Source: an uncultured Clostridia bacterium (GTDB lineage Bacteria > Bacillota > Clostridia > Lachnospirales > Anaerotignaceae). Taken from it: a stretch of DNA of 14,181 bases. The position numbers and the translations under genes are program-made. The notes under the pieces are model-generated. The model searched no databases. It was not told the DNA's origin and was given only the letters and a program-made list of their open reading frames with translations. Location: NCBI GenBank assembly GCA_958420075.1, contig CATZIM010000021.1, positions 1-14,181 on the forward strand, given 5' to 3'. Positions 1 through 7,951 of the stretch are shown in pieces (position 1 is the first letter of the stretch; the number at the start of each line of letters is the position of its first letter).

Positions 1-629
1 TCAAAGTCCCGAACTTCCGTCATGAGCTCTTCGCAGTCCGCCGCCGGAATATAAGGCGGATTGGACACAATGAAGTCCAAAGGAAACAGACTGTCCGGCA
101 AAGCCGCAAACAAGTCGCTTTCCACAAAGTCCACATGGGTCTGATTTTTTTCGTTGTTTTCTCTGGCAAAAGCCAAGGCTTTGGGACTGATGTCCACAGC
201 AGTCATATCCATATGCCCCAGTTTTTCCAGACAAATGGGGATACATCCCGTTCCGGTGCCGATATCCAGCCCACGGCGCAGGGATTCTCTTTCCCCTTTT
301 TCCAATATGGTTTCCACCAGAATTTCCGTATCTGCCCGGGGAATGAGCACCCCTTCGCCCACGGAAAAAGGCAGTCCCATGAACTCCCATTCCCCCAGAA
401 TATACTGGAGGGGGCGTCCTTTTGCTCTTTCATCCAGAAAAGCGGCGTATTGCTCCGCCGCTTTTTCGTCCAATATGGTTTGTCCTTCTGTCATACGCTG
501 GATTTTGTTCATGCCTGTGACTTTTTCCAGCAGCAGTTCCGCATCCATCCGGGGATTTTCTCTCCCTGCCGCCTCCAGCATTTCTTTTCCTGTTCGCAGC
601 CACTGGCTGACAGTCTTATTCTGGTTCAT
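1..629 (-). CDS. prmC: PrmC (HemK) release factor glutamine methyltransferase, partial
   Basis: PrmC transfers a methyl group from S-adenosylmethionine to the glutamine of the GGQ motif in release factors RF1 and RF2 in the cytosol. The gene starts with ATG at 629 and runs off the left edge, so about 209 N-terminal codons are present and the C-terminus is missing. Translation begins MNQNKTVSQWLRTGKEML, the usual PrmC N-terminal helical domain. It continues with VLIPRADTEILVE, the SAM-binding motif DIGTGTGCI (coding bases about 240-266) and the catalytic motif NPPYIP (bases 45-62), which marks glutamine/adenine N-methyltransferases of this family. The start lies inside the end of the DUF1385 gene (14 bp overlap), so the two are translationally coupled. 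In many Firmicutes prfA, the gene for the RF1 substrate, follows, so I expect prfA just outside the window. Confidence 0.94.
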   Translation of the reverse strand, partial: MNQNKTVSQWLRTGKEMLEAAGRENPRMDAELLLEKVTGMNKIQRMTEGQTILDEKAAEQYAAFLDERAKGRPLQYILGEWEFMGLPFSVGEGVLIPRADTEILVETILEKGERESLRRGLDIGTGTGCIPICLEKLGHMDMTAVDISPKALAFARENNEKNQTHVDFVESDLFAALPDSLFPLDFIVSNPPYIPAADCEELMTEVRDF

Positions 630-1527
630 CTTCCAGAACCCCTTTCATGGCAGCAATTGCCGTTTCAATCTGATCCGGGTCAGGTTCTGCCGTGGTGATT
701 TTCTGCAGGCACAGACCGGGGTAGCTGATGAGCGCCACCAGTTTGCTGTTGGAATTGCCTGCCCAGCGGATGACTTCATAGGAAAGCCCTGCAATAACAG
801 GCACCAGAATGATTCTGGTCACCAGACGCAGCAGGAAATCGTCTGTCCGCACAAAGAAAAATACCACCATACTGATGATCATAACGAACAGCAGGAAACT
901 GGTGCCGCACCGTTTATGCAGTCTGGTGCAGGGCAGTACGTTTTCCACTGTCAGTTCTTTTTCGCTTTCAAAGCAGTTGATGGTCTTATGTTCCGCACCA
1001 TGATACTGGAATACCCGGTGGATCTCCTTCATACGGGAGATGCCGAACAGATACAGCAGGAAAATGGCAATACGGATAAGCCCTTCAATGACACCCAGCG
1101 CCCAGGTAGGCACCATGGTTTTGAAAAAGTTTCCCAGCCACACAGGCAGCAGGAAAAACAGCAGCATACCCAAAATCAGGGAAAAGCCCACACTGCAATA
1201 AATGATGATATCATTCATGCGGTCACCCAGCTTCTCCTGCAAAAATTTCTCGAACTTGGAAGGCTCCGCTTCCTCCGTCCAATCTTCCCCAGCGATTTCC
1301 GCAGAGCGCATCAAAATGCGGGTACCTGTCACCAGGGAATCCACAAAAGCCGCCACACCGCGGAAAATAGGCAAACGGAACAGCCCTTTTCTGCCCAGAC
1401 CGCCCCATTCTTTTTTCTCTATGGTAATCCCGCCTTCGGGATTGCGTACAGCCATGGCATACACCTTCTTGCCGCGCATCATAACGCCTTCGATGACAGC
1501 CTGACCGCCGATATTCGTTCGTTTCAT
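616..1527 (-). CDS. DUF1385 family membrane protein (YqhQ-like)
   Basis: This 303-aa integral membrane protein belongs to the DUF1385 family (Bacillus YqhQ-like), whose biochemical role I do not know. The family signatures are visible: GGQAVIEGVMMRG near the N-terminus (residues 7-19), YHGAEHKTINCFE (175-187) and HKRCGTSFLLF (204-214). The conserved His, Glu and Cys residues could form a metal or catalytic site, but that is inference. Hydrophobic segments lie near 107-133, 142-164, 209-227 and 232-250. The ATG at 1527 is supported by an AGGAGG site at 1535-1540, seven bases upstream. The gene sits between rpmE and prmC, an arrangement common in Clostridia. I found no convincing promoter directly upstream, so it may depend on read-through from rpmE. 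It overlaps prmC by 14 bp. Confidence 0.88.
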   Translation of the reverse strand: MKRTNIGGQAVIEGVMMRGKKVYAMAVRNPEGGITIEKKEWGGLGRKGLFRLPIFRGVAAFVDSLVTGTRILMRSAEIAGEDWTEEAEPSKFEKFLQEKLGDRMNDIIIYCSVGFSLILGMLLFFLLPVWLGNFFKTMVPTWALGVIEGLIRIAIFLLYLFGISRMKEIHRVFQYHGAEHKTINCFESEKELTVENVLPCTRLHKRCGTSFLLFVMIISMVVFFFVRTDDFLLRLVTRIILVPVIAGLSYEVIRWAGNSNSKLVALISYPGLCLQKITTAEPDPDQIETAIAAMKGVLEDEPE

Positions 1528-1576
1528 GGTTCTTCCTCCTTTCTGTCAAAAAGACACGCAAAAAACCCCTTCCTTT

Positions 1577-1612
1577 CGCAGCAGGGCAAACGACAAAATT
1601 TGCCTTGTTGCG
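1577..1612. other. long hairpin between rpmE terminator and DUF1385 gene
   Basis: Arms 1577-1590 and 1599-1612 form a 14-bp hairpin with an 8-base loop. Read on the plus strand every position pairs, two of them as G-U. Read on the minus strand, the direction of the flanking genes, the same two positions are A-C mismatches. The arm segment GGGCAAA can also pair with TTTGCCC (1631-1637) inside the neighbouring terminator. Function is unknown. Confidence 0.5.
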
Positions 1613-1646
1613 AAAAAAAGGGCGGACAAATTTGCCCAGCCCTTTT
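1613..1646 (-). terminator. Rho-independent terminator after rpmE
   Basis: On the minus strand the stem AAAGGGC / GCCCTTT (1617-1623 with 1639-1645) is followed by a run of T (1613-1619), directly after the rpmE stop codon. The loop holds a further CAAATTTG palindrome. It should end most rpmE transcripts, although the DUF1385 gene behind it has no obvious promoter, so it may be leaky. Confidence 0.82.
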
Positions 1647-1659
1647 ACGTGTTTCTTGA

Positions 1660-1863
1660 TTATTTTCTGCCGTATTTTTTGTTGAATTTTTCTACGCGGC
1701 CGCCTGCTTCCAGCAGCATTTTCTGGCTACCTGTGTAGAAAGGATGACATTTGGAGCAAACTTCGACTCTGATTTCATCTTTTGTGGAGCCTGTTACGAA
1801 TTCGTTGCCACAGTTGCATTTTACTGTCACCTGTTTGTAATCGGGATGGATTCCTTCTCTCAT
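1660..1863 (-). CDS. rpmE: 50S ribosomal protein L31, zinc-binding type
   Basis: This is ribosomal protein L31 of the large subunit, 67 aa, which bridges the two subunits. The sequence starts [16 protein letters not shown] and carries the zinc-binding cysteines CNC (residues 16-18) and CSKC (36-39), so it is the Cys-containing (C+) form rather than the zinc-independent YtiA type. It ends in the usual basic tail [15 protein letters not shown] chose the ATG at 1863, not a longer upstream reading, because it matches the family N-terminus and has GAGGTG six bases upstream (1870-1875). The longer reading would run through the promoter. It has its own promoter (1928-1956) and terminator (1613-1646), and lies downstream of rho. 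Confidence 0.97.
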   Translation of the reverse strand: MREGIHPDYKQVTVKCNCGNEFVTGSTKDEIRVEVCSKCHPFYTGSQKMLLEAGGRVEKFNKKYGRK

Positions 1864-1927
1864 TTTTTTCACCTCATTCTCTAATTTGTTGATCAATAAT
1901 CCGAAATTATTTAAAGACAACGTGGGT

Positions 1928-1956
1928 ATTATAGCATATATTTTCCGGGATTGCAA
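1928..1956 (-). promoter_or_regulatory. sigma-A type promoter of rpmE
   Basis: On the minus strand there is TTGCAA at 1951-1956, a 17-base spacer, and TATAAT at 1928-1933 preceded by TGC, an extended -10 element. The predicted start near 1921 gives a leader of about 57 bases before the L31 start codon. Confidence 0.85.
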
Positions 1957-1995
1957 CAGCTTTTCCTGAAAATACCGCCATTTTTCGCTGTTTTT

Positions 1996-3387
1996 TTAAG
2001 CATCCCCTCTGCCCAGCTGTTTTTCCCAGACAGGCAGACGTTCTACAAATTCCACATTTGTTTTTGTTTTATGCATCAGGTCATAAAACCCCTGTGTCAT
2101 TTCCACTGCCGTCATGGATGCCGCCATACGCCGGAGGGTGTAGTTGCATTCCATTTCCGCAGGACTTAAGAGCTTATCTTCCCGTCTGGTACCGGACTTG
2201 ATGATGTCCACCGCCGGGAAAATGCGCCGCTCCGCCAGTTTTTTATCCAGCACCAGTTCCATATTGCCGGTGCCTTTGAATTCCTCGAAAACCACTTCAT
2301 CCATTTTGCTGCCCGTATCCACCAATGCCGTTGCCAGAATGGTAAGGCTGCCGCCGCCTTCGATGTTCCGGGCTGCACCGAAGAACCGCTTGGGCATATA
2401 CAGTGCCGCCGGGTCAAGACCGCCGGACAGTGTTCTGCCGCTGGGCGGAATGGTCAGGTTATAGGCCCTTGCCAATCTTGTAAGGCTATCCAAGAGAATC
2501 ACAAGGTCTTTCCCCTGTTCCACCATACGTTTTGCCCGCTCCAGTACCATTTCTGTCACCCGTTTATGGTGTTCCGGCTGCTGGTCAAATGTGGAGTAGA
2601 CGATTTCCACGTTTTCCCCTTCAATGGAACGCTGGATGTCTGTCACCTCTTCCGGACGCTCGTCGATAAGCAGCACAATGAGGTGAACTTCCTTATGGTT
2701 CTGGGTGATGGCGTTTGCCACCTGTGTCAAAAGCATGGTTTTCCCCACTTTAGGCGGCGCAACGATCATGCCTCTTTGTCCCTTGCCAATGGGGGCAATA
2801 AGGTCGATGATGCGTCCCGTCAATTCCTCTGCACCTGTTTCCAGCCGCAGTTTTTCCTCTGGATAAATAGGGGTCAATTCCTCAAAATTGGGCCGTCTGG
2901 CTGCCACATCGGGACGGTCGCCATTGACCGTCTTTACAAAAATCAGGGCACCAAATTTCTCCCCTTCTCTTGCCGGGCGCAGAATGCCTTTGATGGCATC
3001 CCCTGTTTTCAGCCGAAAACGTCGGATCTGAGAGGGAGAAACATAAATGTCCCCTGTGCCGGGCAGGAAGTTTTCCGTTCTCAGGAAGCCAAAACCATCT
3101 GCCATGACTTCCAGAATGCCTTCGCCCTGCTCCTGGGTTTCCCGCTGGGGGCGTTCATTGCTTTCCTGCTGATGGGCTTCTTCCTTGGGCACTTCTGCCG
3201 TTTCTTCAGAAAAACCACAAACAGCCACATCTTCGACATTTTTCGCCGCGGATTGTGACTGTTTTTCTGCGATTCTTGCGATAAGTTCGCCTTTTTTTAA
3301 GGCGGAAATGGGACCAAGTCCCATTTCCTTTGCCATTTTTCTAAGTTCCATCAGGGTTTTCTGTTCCAGTGTTTCCTTTTCCATCAT
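1996..3387 (-). CDS. rho: transcription termination factor Rho
   Basis: Rho is the hexameric RNA helicase that ends transcription at Rho-dependent sites. The 463-aa protein has the N-terminal Rho-N helical domain (about 5-42, [12 protein letters not shown]), a short polar linker (about 44-88), the cold-shock-like RNA-binding domain (about 90-155, with DGFGFLR and [12 protein letters not shown]) and the RecA-type ATPase core. Walker A is APPKVGKT (210-217) and Walker B is DLVILLD (294-300). The R-loop region KGTGNMEL (371-378) and [11 protein letters not shown] follow, as in the family. The start is the first of two adjacent ATG codons at 3387, with AAAGGAG about seven bases upstream. It follows the LysM gene by 40 bp with no terminator between, so the two are probably one operon. 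No clear intrinsic terminator follows rho before the rpmE promoter. Confidence 0.98.
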   Translation of the reverse strand: MMEKETLEQKTLMELRKMAKEMGLGPISALKKGELIARIAEKQSQSAAKNVEDVAVCGFSEETAEVPKEEAHQQESNERPQRETQEQGEGILEVMADGFGFLRTENFLPGTGDIYVSPSQIRRFRLKTGDAIKGILRPAREGEKFGALIFVKTVNGDRPDVAARRPNFEELTPIYPEEKLRLETGAEELTGRIIDLIAPIGKGQRGMIVAPPKVGKTMLLTQVANAITQNHKEVHLIVLLIDERPEEVTDIQRSIEGENVEIVYSTFDQQPEHHKRVTEMVLERAKRMVEQGKDLVILLDSLTRLARAYNLTIPPSGRTLSGGLDPAALYMPKRFFGAARNIEGGGSLTILATALVDTGSKMDEVVFEEFKGTGNMELVLDKKLAERRIFPAVDIIKSGTRREDKLLSPAEMECNYTLRRMAASMTAVEMTQGFYDLMHKTKTNVEFVERLPVWEKQLGRGDA

Positions 3388-3427
3388 TACCTGACTCCTT
3401 TGTTCCGCAAGCTATGTGGTCAAGCCA

Positions 3428-4531
3428 TTATGCTGCGGGAATTTTCAGTACATCACCGGGCTGGATATTCGCGCCTTCTGTCAAGCCGTTTGCTTCCAGA
3501 ATTTTTGTATATTCAGCGCCATTGCCATAGAATTTCTGTGCCATGGTCCAAGGAGTATCTCCATCCTGTACTGTGTATTCTGTTGTACCAGAGCTGGATG
3601 TGCTGGAGCTGGAGCTGGATCCGGAATCACCTGTGGTAGTAGAAGCAGACTCAGAATCTCCTTCTGTAGTTTCTTCTGTTTTTGTGCCATCAGGGTTTTT
3701 CAGAGCATCCAGTTCTTCCTGCAGCTGCATTTTTTCCAGCTGAACCTGTTCATATTTTTCGTTCAGATCCTGTGTTTCTGTCACTTTCTGCTGTGCTTCT
3801 TCCAGCTGGCTGGACAGTGTCACAGTCTTGAAGATCAGGAACACAATGAGTACCAGACCAACGATACCCAGGATCAAAGGCAGTTTGCTCTTTCTGCCGC
3901 CTCTGTAATCGTCGTAATCATCTTCATACAGGCTGTCCAGATGTTCCTGTTTTGCACGTTCTTCAAAGTCGATGTCTTCATAACGGGGACGATCGCCAGA
4001 ACGTTCCATATCGGAGAAAGGCATTTCTTCCCGTTCTTTTTTCTGTTTTTTCTTCTTCATGCTGGATTTCTGAGGTGCAGAAGTCTGGATGGTCACTTCT
4101 TCCATGATTCTGGATTTTTTCCGTGCGGGCATCACGCTCACATACTGGATATCCTCATTGTAATCATCTTCTGCCATGGAACCTCTGGGGCTTTCGGCAT
4201 ATTCGCTTTCCATGCTTCTTGCACGGCGGGATACGTAGCGAGTGGGGTCGCCTTCCTGCTGAGGTGCACGTTTGATTTCATTGATCTCGGAGCTTACCTG
4301 CTGCATTCTTGCTTCCTTCACTTCTTCCACATCTTCCCGCTGAGGACGTCTGGTGCGGTATGCTGCCGCTTCTGTATCCTCATTGGCACGACCCATCAGG
4401 GGATGTGTCTGCATCAAAATATCCTGCACTTCTTTGGGCAGGTCGTTATACAAATCTGCGTAATACTCTTTATCCGCATCGCTCATACTGCGGCCCTGGC
4501 TGCCATTTTCCAGTTTATCTTTCTCTTCCAT
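3428..4531 (-). CDS. single-pass membrane protein with C-terminal LysM domain
   Basis: This 367-aa protein has a charged, low-complexity N-terminal region (1-216) rich in Glu, Asp, Arg and Lys, including a KKKKQKK tract near 159-165. One transmembrane helix (about 217-239, LPLILGIVGLVLIVFLIF) is followed by a short coiled coil (240-278), a Ser/Thr-rich linker (285-317) and a LysM domain at the end (about 318-365, YTVQDGDTPWTMAQKFYG through NIQPGDVLKIP). LysM domains bind N-acetylglucosamine glycans such as peptidoglycan. There is no signal peptide, so the inferred topology is a large cytoplasmic tail inside and LysM outside, linking wall and cytoplasm. The ATG at 4531 has GGAGGT five bases upstream (4537-4542). 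It is the first gene of a likely operon with rho. The exact role is unknown; an envelope or division scaffold is a guess. Confidence 0.88.
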   Translation of the reverse strand: MEEKDKLENGSQGRSMSDADKEYYADLYNDLPKEVQDILMQTHPLMGRANEDTEAAAYRTRRPQREDVEEVKEARMQQVSSEINEIKRAPQQEGDPTRYVSRRARSMESEYAESPRGSMAEDDYNEDIQYVSVMPARKKSRIMEEVTIQTSAPQKSSMKKKKQKKEREEMPFSDMERSGDRPRYEDIDFEERAKQEHLDSLYEDDYDDYRGGRKSKLPLILGIVGLVLIVFLIFKTVTLSSQLEEAQQKVTETQDLNEKYEQVQLEKMQLQEELDALKNPDGTKTEETTEGDSESASTTTGDSGSSSSSSTSSSGTTEYTVQDGDTPWTMAQKFYGNGAEYTKILEANGLTEGANIQPGDVLKIPAA

Positions 4532-4606
4532 ATGATACCTCCAAAGACAGTTTTTTCCTGTTTTTTTGCATACGAGTTTTCTACTTTGTTGTTTTACATC
4601 TTATTC

Positions 4607-4635
4607 ATTTTACATTCTTCCGGGGCAAGTGTCAA
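4607..4635 (-). promoter_or_regulatory. near-consensus promoter of the LysM gene-rho operon
   Basis: On the minus strand a perfect TTGACA (4630-4635), a 17-base spacer and TAAAAT (4607-4612) lie about 75 bases upstream of the LysM gene start. No other promoter was seen before rho, so this one probably drives both genes. Confidence 0.88.
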
Positions 4636-4701
4636 CAAAAGGGCTGAATTTTCAGTGATTTGTAAGGATTTCTTTAACAAACGCACCTTTGTCCGCCCTG
4701 T

Positions 4702-4744
4702 AAAAAAACAGGAGGCAGCTATTTACATAAGCCCCTCCTGTTTT
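4702..4744 (-). terminator. terminator after the 536-aa membrane protein gene
   Basis: An 11-bp perfect stem (4705-4715 with 4734-4744, core CAGGAGG / CCTCCTG) is followed on the minus strand by a T-run (4702-4708). It lies ten bases beyond the stop codon at 4754 and separates this gene from the LysM-rho operon. Confidence 0.93.
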
Positions 4745-4753
4745 CCCCGTTTT

Positions 4754-6364
4754 TTATTGCAGACTCGTTACGGTACAAGTGCCGTCCGTTTCTGTCACAT
4801 ATTCCAGTTTCACTGTGCTGCCCACCTGTTTTTTCAAAACTTCCAGATGGTCAGCGGCTTTCACGGCAAAGAGTTCCTCTCTGCCTTCCAGCATCAGATA
4901 GTAATAGGTGTTGCCGTCGGCAACGATATCCTTCAGCAAAGTGATTTTCCCCTCTGCTGTTGTGCCGCTGCCCGTTGGCGTCACATTGATGCCGCTGTTT
5001 GCCATGAGATTGCGGTAAACCTTTTCACACTCTGCCACCGTATCCCCAATGGCGACAATGTGATATTTCTCGATATTGACCATAGCATATTTCTTTACCA
5101 GACCTGCCGCGTCTTTCAGAGAAAGGAAGTAGGTAGGTTCATCGGCAATATTCAGCAAAATGGGGAATGTTGCCGTATAGCCCAGATGCTGCACTTCCCC
5201 TTCGGCAGAAGCCATGGCGGAGATTTCTTTTGCACCGGAAATCTGATAATAATTGGTTTCCTTGGTGCGGCTGTTCATGAGCACAAAGCCAACGATGGAT
5301 TCGTCGCCGCCAATGGATGTGACGCCGGTATATACCCATACGTCGTCGTTGAGGGCAACATAATTATAGCCTTCTGTGGTCTGCAAACAGCCTTTCTGAC
5401 CAAATTTGCTGTTGATGAAACCGTTCTGCAAAGTACCGTAATAGTCATACTGTTCCACCAGCAGTTCCGCGTCATAAACTTTATCCACCCACTGAGGCAC
5501 ATCTGCCACGTCGTAGTAAGCGTGTTCCCCTGTGGCGGCATTCACCAGAATTGCCCCCTGAATATCTGTACCGCCAAAAAGACCAATGGTCTTTGTTTCC
5601 ACGGAGCATACCCAGTAAGGCACGCCGTTGTCATCCACCTCAAAATTGCTGCTGCGGATCATGGCTGTGGGATAACGGAAACGCACATAACGATACAGAT
5701 TCCGTCCAAAGTGTTCAAAGGGAGAATACTTGATGCCCTGCCCTTCCGGCAGCTTCACCAGTTCCACATCCTGTGTGGTCATGTCAATATTCATATAAGC
5801 AGGAATACCTGTGTCGCGGTTGGTAATCCATTTGATGATGTCACCGTATTCCAAAGGTGTCACTCGAACAGGCTTGCTGTTCAGGTTGATCTGGTTGTAA
5901 TAATCGCTGACTTCGTACTGGGAAACCATGTCCACCATGGAACCCATTTCACGTTCTGCCAGTTTTGCAGCAGAATCGCTGTCCAGAATGGGAATCTGGC
6001 TGTAGTTGACTTCGTGGATGTCCTCTGCAAAATCACCGTTCTGCACCGTCAGCAAAGAGCTGTATGCAGATGCTCGCAGAATGGGAGAAGACAGAAGCAC
6101 CCCTACCCCATAAATGACAATCAGCGCCAAAGGGATATAGAGCAGTTTTTTCAGTACCGGATTGCTTTCCCACTGACTTTCTTTCTGGAAAAACAATGTT
6201 TTGGCAATGGTCCAAAAATTGATGACCAATGCCACAACGATCATTGCCACGAAGAACATCCAGCTTTCATTGCTGTGAATATTCAGCGGCGGCAGATAAT
6301 AATAATACATTCCCGCCCAGACGATGAGCGTCAACAGCAGCGGAATCCACTTGCTTTTTTTCAA
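4754..6364 (-). CDS. uncharacterised membrane protein with three N-terminal helices and large C-terminal region
   Basis: I do not recognise a named family with confidence. From the chosen TTG start at 6364 the protein is 536 aa. Hydrophobic helices lie near 5-24, 35-56 and 74-92, followed by about 440 mostly soluble residues rich in Tyr, Asp and Gly, with an odd number of helices suggesting that this part is outside. Stretches such as SLKDAAGLVKKYAMVNIEKY and a beta-rich C-terminal end (TVKLEYVTETDGTCTV) look like repeated small alpha/beta domains, but I cannot assign them. The TTG at 6364 has AGGAG nine bases upstream (6374-6378). A longer reading from TTG at 6406 would add 14 residues but lacks a ribosome binding site. 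The gene is single, with its own terminator, and diverges from mecA across a symmetrical promoter region. Confidence 0.8.
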   Translation of the reverse strand: MKKSKWIPLLLTLIVWAGMYYYYLPPLNIHSNESWMFFVAMIVVALVINFWTIAKTLFFQKESQWESNPVLKKLLYIPLALIVIYGVGVLLSSPILRASAYSSLLTVQNGDFAEDIHEVNYSQIPILDSDSAAKLAEREMGSMVDMVSQYEVSDYYNQINLNSKPVRVTPLEYGDIIKWITNRDTGIPAYMNIDMTTQDVELVKLPEGQGIKYSPFEHFGRNLYRYVRFRYPTAMIRSSNFEVDDNGVPYWVCSVETKTIGLFGGTDIQGAILVNAATGEHAYYDVADVPQWVDKVYDAELLVEQYDYYGTLQNGFINSKFGQKGCLQTTEGYNYVALNDDVWVYTGVTSIGGDESIVGFVLMNSRTKETNYYQISGAKEISAMASAEGEVQHLGYTATFPILLNIADEPTYFLSLKDAAGLVKKYAMVNIEKYHIVAIGDTVAECEKVYRNLMANSGINVTPTGSGTTAEGKITLLKDIVADGNTYYYLMLEGREELFAVKAADHLEVLKKQVGSTVKLEYVTETDGTCTVTSLQ

Positions 6365-6474
6365 TTCATGCCACTCCTCTCGGATTTTTATGATTTTCGG
6401 GGGCAAAATCCCATTTTTTTGGGTTTTTTGTTGTTTTTCTCAGGATTCTCCTCTTTACATATCCCCCGCAATTC

Positions 6475-6515
6475 ATTATACTATACTATATTTCCAGACA
6501 ATTGTATAGTATAGA
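6475..6515. promoter_or_regulatory. divergent promoter region with perfect 10-bp inverted repeat
   Basis: CTATACTATA (6481-6490) and TATAGTATAG (6505-6514) form a perfect inverted repeat with a 14-base spacer, between the 536-aa membrane protein gene and mecA. A minus-strand TATAAT (6475-6480) adjoins one arm and TATAGT/TATAGA -10-like hexamers fill the other arm on the plus strand. The -35 elements are poor in both directions. It may be a pair of facing -10 regions, an operator, or both. Confidence 0.5.
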
Positions 6516-6568
6516 CCAGATACAAAATCGCGTGCAGAAAGCACATATTGTTAAAGGACGTGATATAT

Positions 6569-7222
6569 ATGAAAATAGAACGTGTAAGCGATACACAGCT
6601 GAAACTGACGCTGACAAAAGCCGATCTGGCAGAACGGGACATCCAATTGGAAGATCTCATCCGTCCCGGCGAAAAAACACAGCAGCTGTTCCGTGACATC
6701 ATGGAACAGGCTATGGAAGAATGCGATTTCATCACAGAAAACACACCTTTGATGGTGGAAGCCGTACCCGTTGGTCTGGACGGCATCATGATCATCGTCA
6801 CAAAGGTAGAAAGCAAAGACAAAAACAGCAATCCTACGGAGCTGTTCCATCAGGCAAAAGATTTGCACCGATTCAAGAAAAAACCACTGGCGACAGAAGA
6901 AGTGGAAGCCAAAGAGGATGACGACCTGCTGGTTTACTCCTTCAGCAAACTGGATGACGTCATCGACCTGTCCATCCGCTTAGAGCCCCTGTTCCATGGT
7001 GCTTCTTCTCTATACAAAAACGAAGGCAGATATTTCCTGGTGATGCAGGGCAATACATACACCACCGAGGAAACCATCGACGATCTGGAAACCATTCTGG
7101 ATGAATATGGTCAGAAACATGTTTCCACACTGCTTTCCAAGTATTATCTGGCAGAGCATGGGGAAACCATCATCGGCGAAAAAGCCATCAAGGCGTTGGC
7201 GCTGAGTTTCGGCAAAGCATAA
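6569..7222 (+). CDS. mecA: adaptor protein MecA
   Basis: MecA is the cytosolic adaptor that delivers substrates to the ClpC-ClpP protease and activates the ClpC hexamer; in Bacillus it targets the competence factor ComK. The 217-aa product begins MKIERVSDTQLKLTLTKADL, like the MecA N-terminal substrate-binding domain (about 1-80, including GLDGIMIIVTKV). An acidic linker (about 82-118) leads to the C-terminal ClpC-binding domain (about 119-215, with YSFSKLDDVIDLS, GRYFLVM and the acidic ETIDDLETILDEYG). The ATG at 6569 matches the family start and has AAAGGA ten bases upstream. An upstream TTG at 6548 would add seven residues and is less likely. It is the only plus-strand gene here, with its own terminator. 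comK and clpC are not in the window. Confidence 0.93.
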   Translation: MKIERVSDTQLKLTLTKADLAERDIQLEDLIRPGEKTQQLFRDIMEQAMEECDFITENTPLMVEAVPVGLDGIMIIVTKVESKDKNSNPTELFHQAKDLHRFKKKPLATEEVEAKEDDDLLVYSFSKLDDVIDLSIRLEPLFHGASSLYKNEGRYFLVMQGNTYTTEETIDDLETILDEYGQKHVSTLLSKYYLAEHGETIIGEKAIKALALSFGKA

Positions 7223-7227
7223 ACAAG

Positions 7228-7264
7228 AAAAAGCTGGCATTTCATAAGAAATGTCAGCTTTTTT
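7228..7264. terminator. bidirectional terminator between mecA and the DUF2461 gene
   Basis: A 16-bp stem with one G-U pair (7228-7243 with 7248-7263, core AGCTGGCATTTC) and a four-base loop ends in T-runs on both strands. It starts five bases after the mecA stop and lies next to the DUF2461 stop codon (7268-7270), so it serves both converging genes. Confidence 0.93.
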
Positions 7265-7267
7265 ATG

Positions 7268-7951
7268 TTATTCCTCCACATGAATCTCCCGGAGGAATCT
7301 ATACATGGGCAGCAATTTCTCCCAGCCTTCCACAACGAAATCCACCAATTCGGGAGAGAACAGCAAATCGTCAATTTCTCTGGAGGCGGTCAGTCCCAGA
7401 CTTTTTCGCTGATACCAATCCATGACGGCAGGGCTATAATCCCCTTTTCCCATGGGGCGTTTATAGGAATCCCCATACAGGACAAACTCCTTCATTTTTG
7501 CCATATCCTTTACCAGTCGCTCAAAGGCGTCAGGGGCAGCGTCCACTTTTTTCCGAAAAGCCTGCATATAGGCAGGTCTGCCTTCATAAAATCCCATTCC
7601 ATATTCATAGCCTTCGGGCATCACTTCAAAGTAAAACACCGGACGGAATTTCCACTGTTCTGCCTTTGTCATAGGCTCTTTCAGCACCATCCATTTTCTT
7701 GCCTTATAGGGGCTTTTATCTTTGGAAAAGCGCACATCCCGATTGATACGGGAAATGGAAAAATCCATCTGAGGCACGTTTTTCTTTTCCAGGAATTTTT
7801 TCGTCAGCGCCGCTGAAAGAGCGTCAAAAGGTTCTTTCAGTACCGTGCGGTACCGTTCCCGATTCTCCTCCATCCACGCTTTATTGTTATTCATTCGCAG
7901 TTCCCAAAGAAAATCTATGGTTTCGGGGGTAAAACCCGTAAAGTCTGTCAT
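7268..7951 (-). CDS. DUF2461 family protein
   Basis: This 227-aa soluble protein belongs to the DUF2461 family (TIGR02453-like), whose function is not known to me. The family signature RINRDVRFSKDKSPYK is at residues 68-83. The start region FTPETIDFLWELRMNNNKAWMEENR and the end ELVDFVVEGWEKLLPMYRFL also fit. I chose the ATG at 7951: AAGGAA lies nine bases upstream (7961-7966). The longer reading to 8041 would run through the hppA terminator and start without a family match. I saw no strong promoter between the hppA terminator and this gene, so it may be expressed from a weak promoter or by read-through. It converges on mecA. Confidence 0.88.
   Translation of the reverse strand: MTDFTGFTPETIDFLWELRMNNNKAWMEENRERYRTVLKEPFDALSAALTKKFLEKKNVPQMDFSISRINRDVRFSKDKSPYKARKWMVLKEPMTKAEQWKFRPVFYFEVMPEGYEYGMGFYEGRPAYMQAFRKKVDAAPDAFERLVKDMAKMKEFVLYGDSYKRPMGKGDYSPAVMDWYQRKSLGLTASREIDDLLFSPELVDFVVEGWEKLLPMYRFLREIHVEE

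Noticed and set aside
1544..1549. TTGACA on the minus strand as a -35 of the DUF1385 gene
   Set aside because: It lies only a few bases before the ribosome binding site, leaving no room for a -10 element and a start site.
154..1659. 501-aa plus-strand open frame opposite prmC and the DUF1385 gene
   Set aside because: Covers two conserved minus-strand genes and their overlap; no recognisable domain.
1951..1998. AACAGC/GCTGTT hairpin after rho as its terminator
   Set aside because: The T-run follows on the plus strand, where there is no gene; on the minus strand no T-run follows and the arm overlaps the rpmE -35 element.
3416..6514. Very long plus-strand open frame (1032 aa) opposite the LysM gene and the 536-aa membrane protein gene
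   Set aside because: It spans two real genes, a promoter and a terminator on the other strand, has no ribosome binding site, and its Phe/Cys/His-rich composition is that of an antisense shadow.
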